Source: Acanthaster planci (taxonomy: Eukaryota > Echinodermata > Asteroidea > Valvatida > Acanthasteridae). Taken from it: 35,652 nt of DNA. The notes beneath the pieces were generated by a model. That model had not been told where the DNA came from, did no database searches, and saw only the letters and a list, made by a program, of their open reading frames with translations. Shown here piece by piece: positions 22,356 to 32,801 of the stretch. The stretch covers positions 283,076 through 318,727 of the forward strand of contig NW_019091536.1 in the NCBI RefSeq assembly GCF_001949145.1, given 5' to 3'. The translations under genes were made by a program, and so were the position numbers. Position 1 is the first letter of the stretch; every line of letters starts with the position of its first letter.

Positions 22356-25300
22356 TTGCTGATGAAAACCTACACCAGTGATTTCAATTTCCACATCCAA
22401 TCACTCTTTTGCCTCCGCAGATACATAACTCAAAAAAAAGACCCGAATCACGCTGTTAGAACCGAAGTCTGTTCATATTACTGTACATATATAGATTGGA
22501 GGTAAACTGTACTTAAATGCCATTACAAAAGATGCTGCACTCATCAAAGAAATTGTAATTGATATTAATTGGAAAAATTCGGCAGCATAGATTAATTAAA
22601 ATTCTGTAAAATTCAACTACACCTGTAAGTATGTTGTACTAACGGTATATTTCACTGATCGCTGTGGCCAGACAGAAGTTTATTTTTCTTTTCTTAACTG
22701 TATTAAATCTTGTAAGATACCGTAATGCAATTGCTTTCTAAAATTCAAACCCAGGCTGGTTGTGTACATAGGCTTTTCGGAGACGATATATAGCTCTCTA
22801 TAATGTCTGAGCAGTTAACCCAAATATAATAATTTTGGTCACTCATGCATACTTAGGTACATCTTTGTCAGGTACTAACTCTTGAGTGTCCACTCTCACT
22901 TTAATACGACTCGGTATAGACCCGAGTCAGCCACATGTGTTGGTTGTATATCCGGGATGGAACCAAGAGACTAAAGCCCGAAGTCGCACCTATTTATCCA
23001 GTTCAGTCATCGGACAGTTCTCCTGGGGAATGCAGTGACACATATGCCAAATTAAACTCGACGGCAAGAAGTCAACCTTGTCCCATCCTATTGGGTTTCA
23101 AGTATACTCCAGTTGGAAATGTGTCAAAATGATCACCCCAGTTAAGGATCTGAATTACTGTCTCAATACCAATATCACTTCAAAGAACGTCCTAGATTTC
23201 AGCAAGCAGGTGATGATAGTTTCAGTTTGATTATAGAGGAAGGAACACGATGTAAGACGTAAGAAATTGGTTGTACTTTCTTATGGAGATACACTTGTGA
23301 TTTTAATTTTTTTCCCTTTTTTTTTACTTTTCAGTAATTGATTTTTCACGCAAAAAGTAATATACAGGCAATATTTGTATATTATGTCTACGGAGCTTGC
23401 TTGATATGCATAAACAGGTTTATTTGCGTAATATTTTGGAGGCAAATTGATGAATAAAAGTAAGAATGTTTCAATAAAATTATCGGCCTACATAGTTATT
23501 CTTTATTGGGATAGTAAATTGCTTCCATCCCATGGCTTAGTATTTACTTTAATTAAAAGCTCTCTATCGTTAAAGAAAGACAAATGGTCTGGCCGAAATT
23601 TTTAAAAAGCAGTTATATTTTATGGCCTCATACTTTTATTTCTTCTTTTGTTCTCGGTTTGAACCAACTCGGAAACAGATTAAGATCAAAGGAGCGATGT
23701 TGAAATTTCATCATCATCTCCAACAAATCAGAACTTGTTACCAAGAGTAATTCTGACATGATACCTGATTCTCTCTTGAACGGTTGAATCTTCAACAGTG
23801 CATTTTGGTTCTTATAAGGACGTTCAGGCCAAATGGAGCGTTGAGACTACTCGCATCCTGTTGACAAGGAGTGGCTCCGTTACGTCCATTTTGTTTCCAT
23901 GAATTAATTCGGTACACCTGACCACATAACCATCGCCATCTGTCTTGGCGATTGGCCGTCTTAAATGACGGGGAGTCTAAATCGTATTTTGTAGCTTCGG
24001 CTTCGTTTATTTCACATAAGAGCGCCACGGCGAAAGTAGTCGTAGCCGTGAATAGCAATGCCTATTTCGGACAAGGGCTGACAACAAAGATAGCGAATGG
24101 AAGAGGCTCTTGGGAAATATACATGGCGCCATAGCAAGTAATGTTGTCACAGCTCTGCTGCATGTTTGAATGCACCGCCACCAAGAGTCTTCACACATAA
24201 TTTTTATCGAACTTTATTTTCATGGTCAGTCCTCGCCTTAAGCTTATACCACTGCAAGCCTTTAAGCTTATTTGTGCCAAAAATAATTTCACGGCATTTA
24301 GATCAGTGGAAATGTTCGTTAACTTTTTTTCCCGGATCCTTTCTCAAAGTTTAGGGGTAGTTAAATTCGAGAAGGTCATAGTTCAAGCTTTCCCACACCC
24401 TAGTCCATAACCTTACGCACCCCTCTGTAAATCCGCGTCTTTTTCTCTCCCACACTAAAATCACGTCCGCCCGGAACCTGTGAATCAAGAGTCCAAAAAT
24501 AGCGTTCCTGGTGAGACGAGAATGCACATGTGAATCGGTCGTCAAGGTGCCGTGGGTAACCTTAAAGATGTGAATGTCACAGGATTTTCTTGCTCTGCAA
24601 CCATTTGCAAGTGCCTGCAATACAACTGAATGACTAACACCTGATTCGTACGGTATACTCACTGCATTAGGTTGGTGAGGCGGTATCACCATTTGAACCT
24701 CAGTACCACGACAGTAAAGTCGCCATCTGACCTGTGCTGGTCACGTCAGATTTCTCAAAAAACCGTCAGCCGAGAGCTTTACGGTACACTCACGTGGTAT
24801 TTTTTTTCTCTCAGAAATGACGACTTTGTAAAATTACTTTTTCTCCAAATTTAAACAACGATCTTCTCGTCTTGAGATGTTGCCAGAGATTTCAAAGGAA
24901 TCCAAAGATATCAGGATGAGAGAGAAGAATATTAGAAGTTAGCTGTAAGTTCAGATACATTACATTATACGAATTATGATGACGTGGGATGCGAGTACTT
25001 TTATAAAAGACTGACTGCTCCAGTTACATTTTCGTGGCAACTTCAAAGGGTTCCATCACCTATAATATCAATCCAACAAAGGAGCCTTTAATTAACCTGC
25101 CCCACTTTCATGACATATGCCTAATTCCTGCCCAACTTCCAAACGGCCTACTTACTCGATTTTAATGGTAGGGGCACAATTACTCGATTATACTTGTCCA
25201 AGCCGACACCCCTCGTGACACACCTACCAGGCCGCCTCGGTCCTATCGTCGATATAGAAACTCTTTCGGGAGCCCTGAGTGATTTGCCGGTTGTTTTTTT

Positions 25301-25812
25301 CACGGACGTGAGTCAGGGCTTGCTTCCTATAGCTCGAAGATCTCTGAATCTCATCTGAAGAGTGGCTGTTCTGGCCAATTGTTTCTTGGTCGGGACCACC
25401 GAATACACAGAGGAAGACGTCCACGATGTATTTTTTTAAGAAATGGGCGTTTGCAGTTTCGAAAAATGTCGTCATTACTTCGATATTATTTGGGAAAATC
25501 CAACGACGTAAATAGAGTAAATCGTTTTGACTGGGTTGTTAAAACGTTTGTTGTCCCATCCCTCAAGCTACAGGTAAAAATTGGGTTACACAATCATGCG
25601 CCCCCCCCCCCATTTCATGGCTATGTCCTATTTTAAGCCTACCCCTTGCTGAGTAACTTGCCGTAGGGAAACTGTTTTAGTCTGCAGGTTTCCATCGAAC
25701 TGTCTCCGTAGAGAGACGTGATCGGGGCTTCCAACATCATCTGTTCAGGGGATTGTGACCTCGTGACATAGTTAAGACGGCTGAGGTGTACATGTGTTGT
25801 GCTCAAGCAGTA

Positions 25813-25980
25813 CGGGCGTTTCACAATAGTGCGCCTCTAAAAGTTTGCAACGCGTTGGCCAATCACAACAAATGATATCTGTCGACTCTTTCCGAACGCG
25901 CATGGGGTCGATAAACTTCGCACACTGTGATTGGCCAACGCGTTGCAAACTCTTGGAGGCGCACTATTGTGAATCGCCCG
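25813..25980. mobile_element. MITE copy 2, with TA target-site duplication
   Basis: A 168-bp element flanked on both sides by TA. The terminal inverted repeats are about 53 nt with three or four mismatches: CGGGCGTTTCACAATAGTGC on the left, and CGGGCGATTCACAATAGTGC on the opposite strand at the right. Both run on to TTTGCAACGCGTTGGCCAAT. The TA duplication, small size and lack of coding are typical of Tc1/mariner-type MITEs; that superfamily is inferred. Confidence 0.8.
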
Positions 25981-28900
25981 TATTCATTGTTTACGATATC
26001 GGAAAAACCTCTTACAGTCTGCGCGCACCGGTCTGAGGGATCGTAATTGCGGGGGTAAATTAGAGGTCATGCTGAAACTCCTTAATGACTTATACGTGTA
26101 CACCCTGATCCCCCCCAAAATGTCGTACATTAATGTTAACCCAAGCCGTTTCTCAATGCCACTGAATTTCACATTTTTCAAGGACCTGTCATTTTTACAT
26201 GTGAGAGCTGTTCCTCAAACCTTTGCAATAAATCCATGTTTTGTCTTTGTATCACGAAATTTGGTATCAAATATTGCAGTATTTCACCTCAAATGACTCA
26301 CCCTGTGCAATCAAGTACTTCTTGAAACTGATCCAAGAAAGAAAGAAAGAGACTATTCCTGGACATTTTTAATGCCCTGGAAAAAATCCCTACCTCCTGT
26401 CCGAAAACCTAACTCATTGTTTCCTTGGCACGCTATTCTGGAAGCCAAGGCTTTGCTGCAAGATTACACGTTCACAGCAATTACTATATAAAGAACAGAA
26501 TAGAAAGTATCTAGTCGAGGATAATGGATGATTAAAAAAGGATGATTCTATGGATGATTCAGAATCATTGCAATCAAACATGTTGCACTTGAAATTTACA
26601 AAGAAGATTCAGAACTCCCTTGAAAATGAATCGTTGAAAGAATGAAAGAGCTAAACCAGTGAAATGATGTTTACAGGCTCACACATGGAAAGCATCACCA
26701 TCTTGACCGCTTACCGCAAACGAATTTCTGTTTTTTTGTGTGTGATGAAAATGGTTAAATCCATAGTAGGGTTAAGTGAGGTAACGCCACCTGCAGGGAT
26801 TACAAAGGAAGACACTGCACGGTATAGTTTTTAGAGAATCGTTCTTGGATTTATGCATTTCAAAGAGGCCTTTTCTGAAAAGGGCTTCCGAGAATCTTTT
26901 ACTTAGAGATTTGCCCACCGAGGAACCTGTGAAAACCTTTATATCTGGTCTGCAGTGCATTTTGTAGTTTTACTTAGAAAAAAGGCCGTATCGAGAGGTG
27001 GACATTCTAAGCTCCCAGGATGAAGCTGGTGCAGACATTCATTTCCTTTAATGAAAAAACTGTTTCAAAAAGGTATGACATCACAGAAGAGGGATAAGCA
27101 TATGCCGTAGACTTGGTGCCAAGTCAGTAACTGATTTGATTTTGCTCTCCAAGCGCAATTTCGCTGCAGTGTGATCCTCACGGGTATAAGTATTTCTGTC
27201 CTTGTGCGTGGGCGTCGGTTGCCTCGTCCCCAACTTGCGGATAATCGACCAGATAAGTCTAACCTTGGTCACTTATGTTGCTATAGAGCCGCCCCGAAGG
27301 ACTTCGACTGAAGTTAAACGGCAAAATAAAGGCTCGTCATCAAGCCTTAGCCCTTTCTTCCTCTCGGGTTTGTTATTGGTTGGCTAAGAACGGCATTGTC
27401 GTTATGTTCAACACGATTTTGCTCTGGCTTAATTAGCCATGTCAGTGTCACCAATCTGAAATTGTATCAAGGGAAGTAGATTCAAATCGATCAAAAAGCC
27501 TAGACGGTAATGTGCACTGTGATAAGAAGACAATAAGTTCGTGGCCTCCACTCCCGGCTGCTATACATCTGAGACTTAAGGAATGGATGTCTCCTTCTGC
27601 TTCCCTTTACATGTCATTATTATGTTTTGCACTCAGAGCAGAGCACGGAGTCAGTACGTTTTTTAACCAAGTATTGTCAATTACCCTCACACGTGTGCGC
27701 CATTTATCGACGGAGTGGTTTACGGGAATGGGTTCATTGCAAAAAAAAATACTCTATTAATTTCGGGGATAAAATCAATTTAATTACTTGATAAGTAAAT
27801 CAGTAATTACTTATTTAGAGGTTTAAATTAGACAACGAAATAATGTGATTTATAATTTCAATCAGATTGTATATTTCATCTCAGGATGTACATTTGGTTG
27901 TTGAAAATTGACTCTAGTAGAGACACTCATTTCGGTCGTTATTTTACTCGAAAACGTCGAACTTTGAAAAAATTCTTGTCGGCGTCGACAAGGAGGAACT
28001 GTTGCTAGACGCACGTAGTGGCAAGACGTCAACACCAAGTCGTCTGTCAAACTCATAGCGAAGTGTGTTTTGGGTGTCAAGTATGATGCTCAAAATGGAG
28101 GTTTCCTGTTAACTGCAGGTCAGTTGCTTGGATACGCGACTGTCACGTAAATGATAACAAAAGTGTTAGGGGGATGTGGAAGTTATGGCCACCACAGGCA
28201 TGACTCAGACTCGACCACAATGCAGCAAGATAAGGAAGCTTACAACCGTACATAGGAGCATATATAGTCTAGTGTTTAAGATACATGTTGTTAAGGGGGT
28301 ATTATAAGCATTACTCTAGAAAGCTCAGCTAAGTCCACTGTCATTTCACAAGGTCTTCTACGACAAGTTGCTTGCAAATTGTCCTTATGCATTTATCTAA
28401 AGTCGGAAATATTAATGGAAGGTCCTTGGATGCTCACTGTCAAGTATGACCTTTAAACGTGTAATGGAAAATACTATTAGAAATGTGACTGTTCGAACAT
28501 GTCAAAAAAGGTGTCTTTTACTTGCACAGCCATGTACGGTGGGGAAAAACTAATCCTAAACCCTTGCATCAGTAGAGGAATGAAAATTCAGAACCGAAAT
28601 GCCAGCCTGTCTGTGATGGCGCCCACTACGTCCTCAAGCGAAGTAACGCCTAAAGGGACTTACACCCTGCTTCACGTATGGAAGAAGCGGTTGTGGTTTT
28701 TGACTGTTTCAGAGTCACGTGTCATAATCAGCATTTCCCCAAATCTCAAAACATTGACGCAACTTGGCTGCCAACACGAAACGAGGTCCCCCCCCCCCGA
28801 TAACAGGAGGAGGAGAAATGGGATGATGACCGGAGGAGGTGGTAGTCGTGCTTCGCCAGGGGTTTTAAACCATCCGCTGTCTACTGCATTTATTCAAGGC

Positions 28901-30267
28901 CATGGACAACAGCGAAAAGCGTATTGGGTGCATACGTAAAAAATGGCCAGACGAGGTAAAAAATAAAGAGTTTTAGTGGACCCAATATTCCCCTTTAAAC
29001 CTGTACCACCTCACCCAAAAAGGAGAAATGATTCGATGAATGCATGCCCACACCTGCTTGAAAATATTTTGTAAGCCTACATGATTTTCAAATTGGCGAG
29101 TCTTTGAAAATGTTTATTGATCTTTTCGGGTTTTATCATCCATACAAGTGGTTCAGAACTATTTATATGGTATCTTAGGATTCTTGAGATGCTGTCTGTA
29201 TACAGGTTCATCTTAGGATTCGCGTAGATGTACAAATAACAGCCCAAGCACCTCTGAGAATTGTCACTGTGGGCAAATAGTAACATTCCCTCGTCGTCGA
29301 CATCTTGGTCTTCGACCCTGACGTCTTGGAGAGAAAAAGACGAGCGTCACACCAAAACCAAGAGCCAGACTGAAGGAGTCCTGCACATTCAGGGGTCCTG
29401 ACCCACAATATCAAGAACGGACGATTTCCATCGGGTACCCTGGCAAGACACAATCTTGTCAATCTTAATTTAAAATCAACAATATTACAACGTAGGGGGT
29501 GTGGCGTTCCCCAAATTAACGGTAAAACTGAGGCTGCGTCATTCGTGTACACGCCTGTCTAGCCTTCGAAATGACACGAGTAAAACAAAACCGTAAGCAA
29601 TTTAAAGTTCTCCTAGACAGCCTGGTAATTTGACCATTCGCCTACTTCCTTTTTTGACCAATCATTATTATAACCCCCTCTTTGAATCTAGACGACTGTA
29701 GATGCACCTGTCAAACAGTCAGACATTACAGCAGGTACTGATTTATTTTGCTGGGTGTTTTTCGTTGTTAAAGTGCTAGAATCACACAAAATAGAGATAT
29801 TACATTACATAATTTAAATATTAAGAGACGGATTGTTGTGACGATTTCTGGTTGCAAATGCCGCGATACATTGGCATGTTTGAGATAAAGATTTGTTTTT
29901 GACAGGGCGTCTGTGCATGTCAGATTTTACGTCTTTGTTCTCTTACCTTGTAAACATACTTCCATTCGGCTGTCAAAGGGGACTGGTTTAACAACACATG
30001 CGTAAAACGTTGTAGGGCCGTGAACCCGCCAAAAATAGCAAACAGGGCCTCAGATTCATCCGCGTTTAGGCTGGCCTGGGAAATGCTCGTGCTTCCAGCC
30101 AATAAGAGACAAGAGTGCGTCAGCATGAAGTCTGTGTTGGTTGCAGAAATAGCAGACGACATCCGCTGCAGGAGTCATAAGTAGGAGGTTTCCACAGCCG
30201 TGCCGTATCCACCTTTTTTGGCATTTTCAGTCTGTTCTTCAAGCAGAGGAAAGCCGAAGAAACAAAC

Positions 30268-31725
30268 ATGAAGTGGCTTCTTTTAGTGGCAGTCATTGCG
30301 GGTAAGCTATCCATTTTCCGTGGAATCAGTTTTTTGTTTTGTTTTGTTTTACCAGAACATTGTCCAATTTGTATGAACATTACACGTGTAAGGTCTTGTC
30401 GCAACGTCCGTTTACAGTTCACAGGCGGTTTGAAAGAAGAGTAAGATTTGTAGGCGGCGGAGAGAGTTTAACATGTTGAGTTTCTAACTACTGTTTTGTG
30501 GGAAGCGGTAGGCCATCCAAATCACGATTTCAATCAAACACAACGCGTATAAAGTAGTTGCTGTGAAGGTATAACCTCGCTGACACAAACCATACTTCTG
30601 TCAAGTTATTTCACGATTTGATTGCTCGAAATAAGAAAACGACCCTTGAACGAGTAAGAATTTTCAAGAAATGCAACTTCATGAAGGGAGCTCATTCATA
30701 AAATATCAAGGCATCTTTTTCTTATGCTGAAAATAAAGGGATCACAAAAGTCAACAACGTGTAAAGGAATTTTTCATTAACGGTCAGTCGTCAAGACCAA
30801 CTTGGATCCACACCTAACGTGGTACATCACTGAAGTATTTCTTGCATTGCAATAGGGCAAATTTCTCTAGGGAATAGTAGACGGGACAACATTACTCCCT
30901 TCTGTACCTGCAGGCTAAAGGGTTTTAAATTTACTTATCGACTACCACAATAAATTTAAATTTAAACTCATTTTTCTAATATAAATTAGATAAATAATAT
31001 AAAATGGAAGAGAAAAATGGAGGTTTTGAGGGGTTTATGGTTTATTGCTCGATTTGATCTATTATTTTGTCTTATAGAATGCTCGCACAGACTCAGTGGG
31101 ACTATTCATGTAACCCTGTGGTTTAGAGGCTATGTTTACATTCGCATTAAGTGCAGAATTCCAACAGTTTTGTATCATCGTTGTGTATTTTTTAGGTTGT
31201 CTGGCCCATCTAGACGCCTCCAAGATCATCAGGCGAACCAATTCCGGAGAGGTTGCCAACACTGCATTCTTCGAGTTTGCCAACTCAGGCGGAATCGACG
31301 GCGCCCTGGAGGCAGCAGGTGACACCGTTGGCGGAATCGGAGGCACTGGAGGCGCCACTGGGGGTAATGATGCTAACGATGACGGCGGTGACACTCCGGA
31401 CGGCGTCGACGGCGGGGGTGCGGCAGTGGCTGGCGGCGGCGGTAACGAGGTAGGAGAGGGGGACAGCCCCGACGGCGCTGATTCCCCAGACTTCAACGCC
31501 CCGAGCAGAGGCGGCGGGTTCCGTGCCGGAAACGGCCGTCCTGTCCTCAAGAACAGCGGCCAGTCGCCGGTGGTGGACGACCAGGCGGAGCAGGCAGGTG
31601 ACCCGGGCCAGATCGTAGGGACGACGGCCACGGCAGGGACCACTGCGGGTATTGTCGTGGGCGTGGTCGCTCTGGTGGGCATCGCTGCAGGAGTTGCAGT
31701 TTACGTCATCAAGAAGAGAAATTGA
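30268..31725 (+). CDS. Gene D: P16-like Gly/Asp-rich type I membrane protein
   Basis: The CDS joins 30268-30301 and 31196-31725 (187 aa). The donor is GCGG|GTAAGC and the acceptor TATTTTTTAG, with a phase-1 intron of 894 nt. The spliced N-terminus MKWLLLVAVIAGCLAHLDA is a clear signal peptide. Residues 20-50 are mixed with a KIIRR stretch. Residues 53-110 are Gly-rich with repeated Asp groups (NDANDDGGD, TPDGVDGG, SPDGADSPD). Residues 115-145 are less simple (RGGGFRAGNGRP). AGDPGQ is at 146-150, matching gene C. Residues 162-183 are the transmembrane helix, and the tail is just KKRN. The mature ectodomain has no cysteine and no N-glycosylation sequon. The acidic, disordered ectodomain on a single helix fits echinoderm P16-type skeletogenic proteins, which is inference. 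The long antisense frames over exon 2 reflect its high GC. Confidence 0.87.
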
Positions 31726-32315
31726 ACTGAAGAAGGTCCAAGTGTTGTAAAAACCGGGCGCCCTGGGACAAGCAAAGGAAGTGTGGAACAGTTCCCACAA
31801 ATCTTCGAATGGCGACCCATATTGTAATCAGTCTTCCTAGTATTTAAATATTCAGAAAATGTTTATGTAATTTAAAATGTCCACAACAGCTGCGCGCTGT
31901 AGTTCGTGGGTTTTCTTTTCTGAATGTAGTTCCTGCTGTGATTCGCAAACGGTAACTTTCTGCCATTCTGTAGCACATCTTTTGGATTATGTCTTTTTAA
32001 CTACCATGCTTTCATTCTGCCTTATCTTTTTCTAAATGGGAGTCAGAAGAGCTGTTAAGTTCACGAGGATGCAAGAGTCACCGATCCATCGGGTTGAATT
32101 CCTGGCGTTGAGCAGGTGGGGAGAGAAAGTTAATCGATTGAACTGGTAACGATAGTCATCGACCTTTGATGGTTTATGCTATTCTTTCAATGCTGGTGTC
32201 GTTGTCATGAAATATGTTTTCAATAATTCTAGTAGAGTTTTGGGGATTCACACTAAAATTGCAACTTCCAGTCTGTCTGCTGGTCAGGACGTCAAAATGT
32301 ACATAAACAAAACTC

Positions 32316-32321
32316 AATAAA
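32316..32321 (+). terminator. Candidate poly(A) signal of gene D
   Basis: AATAAA lies 590 nt after the gene D stop and is followed by a T-rich stretch (TATTTTGTCTTCG). This 3' UTR length is similar to that proposed for gene B. Confidence 0.55.
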
Positions 32322-32559
32322 CATGTTGTATTATAAATATTTTGTCTTCGCTTCCTCTGAATGCTGCGAAAATAATCTTCACAGCACGATAAACATGATT
32401 CATTTAATTAGCACGGCCTTGCACTACTGACCTAAGCGCTGTATTATAATCTATGCAAGGTACGGGAGACTGGAGAAATAAAAATACTAGAAAGCCATTT
32501 TATCAAAGGTTGAAATTGCCCTCCTGGCCTCTTTTATTCTGAGTGTTTTGTGTTGCCTG

Positions 32560-32801
32560 GGCCGTTTTCCAATACTCAACTTCGTCTCCGTCTCAGGCTT
32601 CTTTCCCAAAACCAATCCCCGATTGTGGGCCTGAAGCGTTTAAATTACATTTGATTACTGTAATTCTTGGCTCTCTTGCATCTTATTTGATGTTTTGTGG
32701 CACTATTAGACTAATTACTGAGCTTGCAGCTTCAAAGGCAGCTGGTTAAAAAAACAGTTGAAGCCTGAGACGGAGCCGAAGTTGAGTATTGGAAAACGGC
32801 C
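32560..32801. mobile_element. Fold-back element with 42-bp terminal inverted repeats
   Basis: The left arm (32560-32601) begins GGCCGTTTTCCAATACTCAA, and the right arm (32760-32801) is its reverse complement with one mismatch in 42. The 158-nt interior has a 68-codon frame without recognisable content. There is no clear target-site duplication. The near-identical arms mean a recent insertion or a recently corrected palindrome. Confidence 0.75.

Larger units (their letters stand above)
22184..30267. other. 8-kb intergenic spacer C-D
   Basis: No gene is supported. It contains MITE copy 2, two 11-nt C runs (25601-25611, 28788-28798), a short GAAA tract near 26337 and a hairpin GACTTGG-TG-CCAAGTC near 27110. 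There is an unassigned 146-codon + frame (28499-28939), with no recognisable domain and ending in low-complexity sequence. The rest is AT-rich DNA in which I see nothing. Confidence 0.5.

Noticed and set aside
28499-28939. 146-codon + frame
   Set aside because: No signal peptide, domain or splice context, and it ends in C-run and Arg/Gly low complexity. Likely chance.
31062-31800. 206- and 171-codon minus-strand frames opposite gene D exon 2
   Set aside because: Same composition effect; Pro/Ala/Ser-rich antisense with no signal or domain.
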